From Temnothorax longispinosus (taxonomy: Eukaryota > Arthropoda > Insecta > Hymenoptera > Formicidae), in contig NC_092359.1 of NCBI RefSeq assembly GCF_030848805.1, positions 2,965,001 through 3,029,000 of the forward strand: a stretch of 64,000 nt of DNA, in the 5' to 3' direction. Position 1 is the first letter of the stretch. Each line of letters opens with the position of its first letter. Made by a program: the position numbers and the translations under genes. Positions 1 to 9,730 of the stretch are shown piece by piece. A model generated the notes under the pieces. That model saw only the letters and a program-made list of their open reading frames with translations. It had not been told where the DNA came from and made no database searches.

Positions 1-1
1 A

Positions 2-274
2 GTAAAACAAAGAATTGAGAGAAACAAGCAACTGGCTATTCAAAGAAGACTCCAAAAGCAGAAAGAGCAGGAGGCAGAAGCTAAGAGATCAAGGTTGATC
101 GATGATACGAATATGGACACTCTAAACGAAGACGGTAATCTTACAGTCCATGACGAGACGGATTCATCCCAGATAGACAATATGCGACTACAAATAAATG
201 AAAATGCAAATACGATAATTACTGAATCAAATGATACGGTGTCAAATGAAGAGCCGGTAGCAAACCATGAGTAA
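2..274 (+). CDS. Tipin: TIPIN-like, 3' terminal coding exon (partial)
   Basis: The open frame runs from base 2 to a TAA at 272-274, giving 90 residues of a C-terminus whose upstream exons lie outside the window. It opens with KQRIERNKQLAIQRRLQKQK, which resembles the conserved RIE+NRQLALERR segment near the end of TIPIN/Csm3 proteins. The rest is acidic and low complexity. TIPIN partners Timeless in the replication fork protection complex in the nucleus. Identification rests on one short motif recalled from the family, so another basic, coiled-coil-tailed protein is possible. AATAAA occurs at 275-280, directly after the stop, and again at 448-453. Confidence 0.6.
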   Translation, partial: VKQRIERNKQLAIQRRLQKQKEQEAEAKRSRLIDDTNMDTLNEDGNLTVHDETDSSQIDNMRLQINENANTIITESNDTVSNEEPVANHE

Positions 275-447
275 AATAAATCTTGTAGCAGTGTATTAAG
301 TTTTCGCTATCCACAAAAGACATCGTATAGAAGCATCGCATTTATTATATGGTATAAAAATTGTCTCATCTGGAATTATTATATGCTTAGAAGTACAAGT
401 TATTAAAGATACATGTAAAGATTAATTTTTTTTTTAGATGCTTATTA

Positions 448-453
448 AATAAA
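448..453 (+). terminator. Poly(A) signal, + strand (TIPIN-like gene)
   Basis: AATAAA at 448-453, overlapped by ATTAAA at 444-449. It lies about 175 nt past the stop and is a more usual position than the AATAAA abutting the stop at 275-280. Transcripts ended here would come within about 15 nt of the LSM6 3' end, or overlap it. Confidence 0.45.
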
Positions 454-462
454 CATTTAGTT

Positions 463-468
463 TTTATT
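463..468 (-). terminator. Poly(A) signal of LSM6
   Basis: TTTATT on the + strand reads AATAAA on the - strand, 17 nt past the LSM6 stop codon. The implied 3'UTR is only about 35-50 nt, so LSM6 and TIPIN-like mRNAs probably overlap tail to tail. Confidence 0.5.
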
Positions 469-484
469 TACTTATATATCACGA

Positions 485-633
485 TTAATTCCTACGCTTT
501 TGGGTACTGATGTACAGAACATTGTTCCCCCGTATAAAGGCATCCCCATATTTATCCTTTAATTGTCCGTTAACGTACTCCTCTGTTTGTTCAAGTGCGA
601 TATTCATGTAACCATCTATACAAGCCAATACAC
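485..633 (-). CDS. LSM6: LSM6 coding exon 2 (terminal)
   Basis: Acceptor CAG at 634-636. The exon completes the Gly codon split by the intron, then encodes 48 residues and TAA (485-487). It carries most of the Sm domain and the basic tail STQKRRN. Confidence 0.94.
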
Positions 634-1543
634 CTGCAAATATTACATTGCATTAGACTATATCAAACGTTTTTCTTTTTAAAGAAAACTTTAAAATTCA
701 AAATTTGTAATATTCACTAATGCCCATTTCTACCAATGTAGATTAACTTCTAATCTCGGTTTAACTTGCTTTCTATCTTTTTCTAACTTTTAGAACTAGG
801 AAAAGATGACAAGCAAGTTAAACCAAGATCAAAATTAAACTGCGTTGATAGAAATGGACAAATTGAATTTTTAAGACATTCAACTGCTACAGATAAAAAC
901 AATTGATTCTATCGGGAAAGTCTTGATTTTTTGATGGCCTATAGTTTACACCAATCACTTGATACACGTATTAAATAATAAATCACTAGTAAGGGCCAAT
1001 TTCACCAACTACGGTTAGCTTAACCGACGGTTAAAGTTAACAGGATTGACCAATAGAAATGAATCCACCCTGCTAACTTTAACCGTCGGTTAATAAGCTA
1101 ATTGTGGTTGGTGAAATTGGCTCTTAAATTAGTTTGATTATTGGCTGATCAGCTCAAATATACTATTTGATACGCATATCAAAAGATCGGTGTAAAGATC
1201 GGCCAATATAGACAACTTAGTGAATGTTAATACATCAATGTTATGGCTCTTCTACAATAGCCGCAAGAGTATGCAGTAAAACGTAAACAGTAAGCTATTG
1301 ACTATGGAATTTTTACAATTCAAGAATAATTGACTGTGGTTGATCAATAGCTTACTGGTTACGTCTTATTGCATCTATTCTTACTGCTATTGTAGATGAG
1401 CCATTATAGATAAATGTTGATGTATGTCAACATTATATGGGTAAACATCTACCTCTGTAATCGACACCGCTGTTCAATTTTACGACGACAGGTCGTCCAT
1501 GAATTTGTTGTATAAACTGAGACAATGCTTCCTTCCGGCTCAT
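485..1543 (-). CDS. LSM6: LSM6, U6 snRNA-associated Sm-like protein
   Basis: Two coding exons, 1453-1543 (91 nt) and 485-633 (149 nt), join in phase to give a 79-aa protein; human LSM6 has 80 residues. The N-terminus MSRKEALSQFIQQIHGRP and the Sm fold follow, with Sm1 containing GVLACIDGYMNIALEQ and Sm2 containing IRGNNVLYIS. The family is nearly invariant here, so the call is firm. LSM6 is a subunit of the nuclear LSM2-8 ring, which binds the U6 snRNA 3' end, and of the cytoplasmic LSM1-7 ring in mRNA decay. The ATG at 1543 follows an AG acceptor (TATATGACAG) directly. A leader exon ending at 1701 with donor AAAG|GTACGT is likely. The 819-bp intron is filled with inverted-repeat elements. 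Confidence 0.95.
721..860. repeat. Inverted-repeat element (MITE-like) in LSM6 intron
   Basis: Arms of about 48 bp (721-769 and 812-860) are imperfect reverse complements, starting TGCCCATTTCTACCAA and TGTCCATTTCTATCAA. No coding capacity. It resembles a non-autonomous DNA transposon, but no target duplication was resolved. Confidence 0.6.
930..1206. repeat. Outer inverted-repeat element split by a second one
   Basis: The left arm (about 930-990, including GGCCTATAGTTTACACCAATC) pairs with the right arm (about 1150-1206, GGCCGATCTTTACACCGATC read on the - strand). The element at 991-1125 sits between them, as expected if a younger insertion landed in an older one. Confidence 0.5.
991..1125. 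repeat. Nested inverted-repeat element (MITE-like)
   Basis: About 135 bp with arms of roughly 50 bp. AAGGGCCAATTTCACCAAC at the left pairs with AAGAGCCAATTTCACCAAC read from the right on the - strand. The inner arms contain AACTTTAACCGTCGGTTA and its complement. The loop is short, so it would fold into a stable hairpin. Confidence 0.65.
1222..1436. repeat. Third inverted-repeat element in LSM6 intron
   Basis: Arms of about 85 bp share ATGGCTCnTCTACAATAGC and AGTAAGCTATTGA on opposite strands, with a spacer of about 40 bp. No ORF. Probably a MITE. Confidence 0.55.
1453..1543 (-). CDS. LSM6: LSM6 coding exon 1
   Basis: Thirty codons plus one base, ending at donor G|GTAGAT. It encodes the N-terminal helix and first Sm strands (RPVVVKLNSGVDYR). 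Confidence 0.93.
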
Positions 1544-1700
1544 CTGTCATATATAAAAATGACATTTAATACATTAAAGAAATTACGCAGTAGAAAAGAG
1601 TGAATGGTTGCACTTAAATCGTCACGTTATTTACATCCAATGATAATTTTAATAATTTTTAGTGAACGAAAGATGAGCACGATTGTCACATTCCACGTAC

Positions 1701-1858
1701 CTTTGTAAATAATACGGATAATCGCTTTCTTCGTGGATAGTCTCGATTTTAAACAATCTTAACCTAAATCTCTCAGCGACAGTCGTGACACACGGAAAAC
1801 GCAAGCGGCAAGCAAGCGCCGGCAAAACAGCTAACTTGCTGTCTGAGCGATCGAACAT
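1701..1858 (-). promoter_or_regulatory. Probable LSM6 leader exon with possible upstream ORF
   Basis: A donor AAAG|GTACGT ends this stretch at 1701. The acceptor just before the LSM6 ATG lies 157 bp further on. An inverted CCAAT motif (ATTGG) occurs near 1885-1890. An ATG at 1858 opens 53 codons that run to the donor. After splicing this frame ends in a TGA that overlaps the LSM6 ATG (AUGA). The transcription start is not visible, so inclusion of this ATG in mRNA is unproven. Confidence 0.4.
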
Positions 1859-1859
1859 G

Positions 1860-3738
1860 ATTAGCTCTTATCCGCGGAGCCAACCAATCACATTCAACTC
1901 GGCAAGCAGGCTTATGACGTGATTTTAGCCGAGAAATTGCGGCGATTTGAAATAATTAAAAATAATGCTTAGAATAAAGAGAACATTTTATTTTGCAACA
2001 ACGAATTGTTAGGCAAAAAGCTGCAAGAATAGAAGAATTCAAAGTAAAAAAATAATAATCAATTAGAATGGAAACGAGACCGTACTCCAAGAATTTAACG
2101 TCGCCGTCATCTTATTGATTATATTTGTTACCCAATAATTTTTCACTCTCCCTTCCCTTCAACCCTCAATCCTGCGAAAATATACTTCAACTATATTCGA
2201 TTAATATACGAAAATTTATTGATGTGATCATCGACGAAGTACTATCAGGATTGCTTCAATTTAGGATTTAATTAACTTAATTAGCGATCGACCAACTAAT
2301 CATAAATCGAATTATTTGTCTTCTGTTATTCGAAAGTAAGATTAAATTAAAAATAATGAATTATATAGCTAGAAATTTTACTGTGAACGATTCTGCTTGG
2401 ATTAATCGTCGATTAAGTTATTCAGAATTTGATCAAAGTTTTTAAAATTAAAATTTGATTAAATAAATCACTTTTATATAAATAAAATGCATAATTAATT
2501 AAATACGGCGGATAAGTACGCTGCATTGTTTTACAACTCAATTGTTTCACTTCTATTTATTTGATTTATTAAATCAATGCAAAGGAAAAATCTCTATGAG
2601 AAATCTTGACATATTGACTTATTATTTATGTCACGATGAAAGAAAGTAAAAGTTGATAGAGTCGGAACGATGCGTGGAAATTTAATTAAATGAAATATAT
2701 ATACCATCTCGAGAATATCGTTTGACTCATCGATCAGGTAAGATCATCATGTATATACATAAAAAGTGTATGTACAAAAGGCCATTATGAATTATTCATG
2801 ATAGAACGATTATAGATACAGGATTTAATATATCTAGGGTTAAATATATCGTCACCCATAGCTGTATCAAAAAATTCCTCGCCGATGTGATTAAAAGTGT
2901 GTCGCGAAGGAAAAAAAGTGAATGCGTTTCTTCTAAAATCGCACACTGCGTTGAGCGAATTAATATAGTGATTAACGTCATCAAAAATTTTTTAAACGCT
3001 TGTAAAAAATAAATACCATCTAATTAATGCTAAAGTGTCAGCTATGAGTTTTTGTAACGTACTGTCACGTGTATGACTATCAGAAAAAAAATTTGTTGCA
3101 ATAATTCCATTTTAAAAAGCGCCTCTTTCTTTTTCTTGCTAATAAATCTGCAAGAGCACGAAATGCGATGCAGTAGCCTCGTTTATGGAAAAATTTTGTA
3201 AGCAAAACGAATAAAATATTCGGGGAATAAGCAACACAGAGAATGTTTTATAATTTTTAAGTATCTTGGCGGCGATGGTTCATCGTCTTTTATGGTATGC
3301 ACGATCACCGCGCTGCGAGAACGATCGCGAAGAAATTTTTACAAACAACACAATTTACGTTAATTTTCTTACAAAGTAGAGATGAGGAATAAAAAAAGCA
3401 CACGTACAAATAAATTTGAACGTGCTTACGTGACGAATTATGTGAACGAGCGAATTACGTGCCTGTTGTTTAACGAAAAACGAAATTGTATTCGTGGATG
3501 CACATTTCAGCTTGTTCGCACTCTCGAATATATTCATACGCATTTTTCGAAGCAAGCTCGTTTGCGATCGCGACAGGCAAAGTGAGAACGCCAAACGCGC
3601 GATCGTTCTCTTTAATCACTCTTTTGATTATTAATTCCCACGCTTAAACAAGAGTTTCAAGCTTCCACGCGATTCACTTATTCGAAGTAGAAATCGTAAC
3701 GAAAGCAAAAGACGCTTTCGAGGTTATACCGTCTCACT
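1860..3738. other. AT-rich intergenic DNA
   Basis: No splice-supported coding exon was found on either strand. The short open frames near 2.8-3.0 kb and 3.35-3.6 kb overlap each other on opposite strands and resemble no known protein. Confidence 0.5.
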
Positions 3739-3899
3739 GTGACACGCGGGACAATAATTCTATTAAAATTCGGATATATCGCGCTTCGAAATACTTATTT
3801 CTCAAAGAAAATTCACTCACCGATCGCCGGAGCACTGCAGGAGATCCGCCAAATCACAGCCGGAAAGAAGACGGGAGACACACGTATGTACACGTACGG

Positions 3900-5600
3900 A
3901 GTCGAGCACGGCATTCGGTATCCATTTCGCCCAGCGACAGCATCCCACTCATTTCACTCGACACAAGAAGGAACGGAATATTCGGCGTACGTTCACTTTG
4001 CAACACTCCGCAACCGGATTTCTTTTCATTAACGAGAAAAGAATTACACGAGTGACAACGTCTCGCGCGATCCGACCGTTGAACGTGTCACGTATTACTT
4101 GCGCCGCTGCCGCCGTCAGCCACCCGAGCCGCCGCACAGTAGGGAGAGACTCGAACGCGATTGGCTCGTGAGTCGAGCCCCCAGATCTGGCCAATCACGT
4201 CCCGCCGCTCCGCGCCGCCGGCGCGGCGGCTCGATGCGACGGCGTACTACGCACCGCACAGTCATCCGTACTAGCGGCGCGCGGCGCGACCGTTGAAAAT
4301 TGCGTGTCTTGAAAATCGGCGACATCGACGTGTTTTCGGCGTTGTTTCTGACGATGAGCGAACTCGCCACTTGCTCCCGTCAACGCTCGGAGTAGTGTTA
4401 TTTGCGTAAGTCAATCAGTTATTCTCCCGAGGAATTTCGCACAGGTAGAAAGTGCTTGTGCTCCGCGCGCGCCCGTCAGTCCCGTCACCCGTCAGCCCGT
4501 CACTGTGCTTCGTGCTGTTTTCTGAATGAGCTCGTTTCAGTGATTGGTATTCCTGCTTCCTCGTTTCGCGGGCCGCGGGAATAATCGCTACGCGAGTACC
4601 GCGCGCCGTGTGTGTTCAACAATTTACGAGTGTACGTATCAAGTGTTTTGTCGAAATGAACGTGTCGCGCGAATCGCTCACTCGAGACGTCGAAACGGAG
4701 ACAGAGACGTCGAGGCGACGGTATGTATGATATTCGTGGGTGATAGTCGTTCGTCCCGCCATGTCTGGTCACTCGCGTGGCATTATTCATTTATCTCGTA
4801 ACGTGTCGTGCTTTGAACGCCGAAATTGTCGTGTGATTTATCGTGTCGTCCGATTCTCTCCGTAGGGAAAAAGAGAGCTGAGTGATATCGTCGTATCGAG
4901 TGATTCGAATAACGGAATACCGTGATATACATCGATCGCCCGTTCGTGAACGCTTCATAATCTCGATTCTCATATATCTCGTCGCGTAAGTTTTAGCGGC
5001 CGGCAGTCACGGTATCTTTAATTGATTCACAAAGGCATGTCTTTATTAACCGCCCGTTCGACTTGTGTAGTATCGCGCCAAGTTGCCGACATCTCGGGAC
5101 ATTTCGTCGCCCATTAACGTAACGCGCCGCCGCGCCGGTAACGCGGTGATGAACGCGGAATAAAACGGGGCAATCAGCGCGGCGTCGCGACTCCTTAAAA
5201 TTTGCACGAACAATTTATATGTTATACCTACTGCTTTTATATATTACAGAGTAAAGTACTTCCTTCCCATGGGTACGACCTTGGCGAGGTGGGAAGGCCC
5301 AGTACCCAGTACGAGGATTTTACCCAAGCAAAACTCTTGTTCTGCTTGGATAGCCGGTTCGTCGCGTTTGCTTCGGGAGTGCCGTTCAAGTAATCGGACT
5401 AAAGGATTTTTTTAAACGGGAGTGCCGTAAAATATCGCGCGAGAAAGACTTTTACTGAAATTAGTCCGCGCGCGATTGTAGTTTATTATCCGCGAGTGTT
5501 TCTCGCGAGTGTCCTGTGCGGTGAGAGGAGGAGGCCTGACGTCCTGAGAGGAGGAGGAGGTCCGAGAGAGGCATCGGGCATCGACGGAGCAACCTTTGGG
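3900..5600 (+). promoter_or_regulatory. CpG-rich + strand promoter with multiple possible first exons
   Basis: GC content and CpG density rise sharply over this stretch against AT-rich flanks. Good + strand donors follow one another: GC|GTAAGTC at 4405, CG|GTATGT at 4720, GC|GTAAGT at 4985 and GGG|GTGAGT at 5600. This is typical of an insect gene with alternative leader exons. No convincing start codon or coding exon was found downstream in the window, so this may be the 5' end of a gene with far-off coding exons, or a noncoding transcript. Confidence 0.45.
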
Positions 5601-5859
5601 GTGAGTGTCATCTCTTATCTGATAAATATTAATAGTTCTTTTTTATTTATTCGAATTGTTATCTCGATAAATTAGAAATAATTACAAAAAGAGAAATTAT
5701 TCAAAATTTTATTCTTGTAAAGATCTTTTTCGGTAAATAACTAAATTATTGCTAAATATCTCATTAAAAGACGAATTAGAGACGCGTAAAAATTATATTT
5801 TGAAATGTTGATTATTTTGAGCGTTTTTTAAATTTGAATCTTATGTTTCTATGTTACAG

Positions 5860-5910
5860 TATCATCGTAGCTACGTGGCTGCATAACTCCGTCCGTTGCG
5901 CATCGAATTG
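5860..5910 (+). other. Possible second leader exon of the + strand transcript
   Basis: Flanked by acceptor TGTTACAG and donor TTG|GTGAGTC, with no ATG. It contains AACTCCGTCCGTTGCGCATCG, closely related to a segment found in both arms of the palindrome at 25.2-27.5 kb, where it also follows TTACAG. Confidence 0.35.
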
Positions 5911-8900
5911 GTGAGTCAAAAATTTTTTTTATCGAGGTAACGAATCTACGATTATATATAATCAAATATAGAGCCATTGTATCTCATGTCGAATTACGAC
6001 AATAAATTACGCTATAAAAATATTACATCAGTCACGCTATCTCAAAATTTACAAGTAGATTTGTTGCCTTAAAATGGATGGGCTAAAACTAATTACGGAA
6101 AAATATTTAATCTTGGTATCATTTGTTTATTGATTTACTGTGCGATTGTGCTTGAGGAAATACTCGCACACTTCGCACGCACGCAGCTATCAAAGAACTT
6201 ATTATCGTTCGAATTATATTGACAAACTGCCGCGTTTTGTAGGTAACTTTTAAATAAAATTTTTAAGTACATTAAATTTTGGAAATTTTGTTACGTAGAT
6301 TAATTCTGCTTACAATTAGATTAATAAATATTTTAGAAACACAAGAGAAACAAGAAATAAAATAATATTCTGACACGTAGTACAAAGTATTGAATTTTGA
6401 AATATCTAATTTGTATTTAGATTCCTTTAAAGAATTATTTTTGACATTATTTTTCTTGAACAAAAGAGATAAAAATAAGATATCGTGTTATAAAAGAAAT
6501 ATCTGTAGATAGGGAAAAATTATGAATTAGTTAGGATGTGTTTTATATATTATACCTTTTATTTGTTTCTTTCCATATATGTTCAGCCAAGATTAAATAT
6601 TATATAAATCGATGCAAGAAAGCAACATATAGATATATTTAGAATATCGGTATGCATTAAAAAAAGCGTACAATATGCATAAATATAAATACATATGCAT
6701 AAAAAGGGCAAGAAATATTTTGGTCTTATTATGCAAGTTATTTTGTTATTAATTAATTAACTAAAATTTATTGTATAACAAAGCATCGATTTCACCCTAA
6801 TTTTTTGTAACCTATCCATCTATTTTTGATTGAGAAATTGGTTTTATGCTAGTCAAGTAATATATGACGTGAGATTCTAAATATTTTGTCGAGAAACGCT
6901 GAAACTTTTAAAATTATTTTAGAGTTGATCATATATGTATAGTACAATTATATATTTAATTTTACAATAATATATATAAATAATATATTGTATAAAATAT
7001 AATTCTAATAAAAAATGAAAAATATAACAAGATATGTATTAATATCAATATATAAATTTGTAAATATTTTCAATTATGTTATATTATTTAATTATAATAA
7101 CGCGATTAGTGATTAATTATAATATTTAATTATAATATCAATTGTGCGGGAATTTTCGTTTTTTTTTTGGATCTCACGTCATTTACTTTATACATCTTAC
7201 TTGATACATTTTCAAGATGCGTATCGCATGAACAACATGCACAATCACGCATCTTGGTAGCTTTGCGGTCGGTTTTCGCGGTCGGTTTTTATCGAAAAAT
7301 TTTCCGTTATTAATTTTTTAATTTTATCCGCATTATAAATTTCAATTTTTCGCGAGATATAATTAAGATATTCATATAACGCAAAATAAAATTTTTTTTC
7401 TGTACTTGATTACAAAAAGAAACGATTATTTAATATTCTCAAGTAAATAACAGAATTAGTGATAAAAATATTTTTCAATGTTCAATATTGTATTATACAG
7501 TTAGTTTTTATGAATTAAAATATATATGTTTTTATAATTAACTTCTCGTTGTTTTTGATACAATCGATGCTCGCGTGTAATTCGAATCGAACGTAATATT
7601 ATGTTTCGGCGATGGTAATGATCCGACAAGGAAGGAAACAAGGAATTTTTCTCTTTCCTTTTGATCTGGTCGAAATACGACCAGATTGCATATGGCTAGG
7701 AATGACAATGGTAAGTCTAATCTGGCCCGAAGAAAGAAGCATTGAATATACGATAAAGGTAAGTGGTCGACAATGACCACGATGGTAACATATAAAAAGT
7801 AACATATAAAACGGTTTTATATATATCTATTTATTTGTCCTAAAGGGCTATCTTTTCTATATTTTCTCACATATACATGCGAGATTTAAAAAACCGCAAT
7901 TAAATCCTAATCGCGCGCGTGTTAGAACTCTCAATTTCACATTTCTCACATCTCAAGTGATCGTGTCACTTTGAGGTATCCCGTTCAGATATCCTACTGG
8001 ATTAACTAACAAATCAGGTCCCTTATAAATCGTGTCGCGGTCTTCATGAAAACTTTGTATATTAGATTATAACACGGGTAGGTAGGAAAATGGATAGGTA
8101 GGACTATATATAGATCGGAATACGGGTATAGGTAGATAGGGATTCGGGTAGGCAGAGACAAGGGGATATTAATTCGATAGAAAAAATTGTAGACAAAATA
8201 AAAGTAATATTCTTAATATAATAATAAATATAATTATATTTTTAATTATAACAACTTAAATGTAAATTAAATATTAAATAATATTAATAATATATTGTGA
8301 TCTGGTCGAAATAAATATAATTATATTTATTATTATTATATTAAAGTTATTACTATAATTATATTATATAATTATATTTATTATTTAAATTTTGCATTTC
8401 AATTTAAATGCAAATACCATAAGAGATAGGCACACACTACTGAAACAGTTTTTAACAATAGTTCGATATATAAAAAATATATATATATATTAGTGGCTTA
8501 ATTTTCACCCTTACCAATGCAGATTCGTGATACAAGTAAAACATACAAAACTCGCTGTACAGGAAATGTATTAACACACTCGATTGTGCGGAAGATGGAT
8601 AATTACGCTGCAAAATAGCGACGAAATAACAAAAGGACTTTCAGTCATCATGCAACCGGATTTACAGACGGAGGCGAGACGGAGGGTCTTGATATACCGT
8701 CAGACTATTATAATCATTGGATTGCGCAACGTGATTAGTGATGAATTACATCGATTTGATGAGCATTCATTAGCGAAGAAAAATTGATGAGAAACCGGTA
8801 TTTCCAACTAATCAAAACAGCATTAACTGGCGTATAGCTATTAGATAGCTTATTAAATAGCGAGACAACATAACAGGCGTTATGATTTTACGTAATCAGT

Positions 8901-9579
8901 ACTTATGATGATTCGTCATATTCGTATCTTTATCGAGAAATTCTATCTTTTTAAAACGCTAGACGATTAAATGATTTAAGATTCAATTGAGTATAATTAA
9001 TTAGAAATAGAAGCAGAAAACTCAATAGAAATGCAATTTTTATGACTATAAAAACTAAAAACGTCGTAGTTGCTAATTTCTGAACGGAACAATAACATAT
9101 ACATATAATATATTATTGAATCGTATATATTTTAAATAAGGTACGAAAATAAATTGAACTTTTTCATTGCTGAAAGTAAATAATCAAGAAACAAATCACT
9201 TTAATTTGACATCACTTCAAGAGATTTTCCAAGTCATTTAGAAATACGATGATAAATGGTCGGAAGTATTTCCGACGTCATTCGGACATTGGTCGCAGCG
9301 TTGATTGCCGAACGCAGAATAATGTTTTTCCTTTGATTGGGACCAGGATACATCAATCAAACATTCAGGAGAATGTTATATAATTCCATGGATTTACTTT
9401 AGACGTCACAACACGCTCGACGCTCAGGAAATAAATAAATCGTAGACCTTGAGTTGTTGTATTACGTTTATATCGAAATAGGTTTGTAATCACAGCTATG
9501 CATCTCCAGTCGTCGAGAAGATCTCTATCTAGCGGAGCAACAACCAATTTCCGAAATCGATGTGAAAGTTAGGCGCGGT
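5911..9579. other. Long AT-rich stretch without a supported gene
   Basis: Possibly an intron of the + strand transcript starting near 4-5.6 kb. It includes a short perfect hairpin near 7660-7685 (ATCTGGTCG/CGACCAGAT), GGTAGGTA-type simple repeats near 8075-8160 and a TA run near 8480-8490. A short frame at 8584-8787 has no recognisable homology and no splice support. Confidence 0.45.
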
Positions 9580-9730
9580 TTACGCCGGAATTTTACCGGC
9601 TTTAACGGAGTAAGCACCTTTACCGCTACCGTCTATGTTCGCCGCGCTGCTGCTGTAAACTCCTTTGGCACCTTCGACGGTACCGCTCTGGCTCGTGCCT
9701 TCGTCGGTGTCACCGATGCGGGAGAATAGA
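9580..9730 (-). CDS. Glycine-rich protein exon 7 (conserved-looking tail)
   Basis: Acceptor TTTGTAG, stop TAA at 9580-9582. It encodes LFSRIGDTDEGTSQSGTVEG and a tail ending YSVKAGKIPA. Unlike the rest of the protein it is not repetitive, so this is the part to use in a homology search. Confidence 0.82.
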
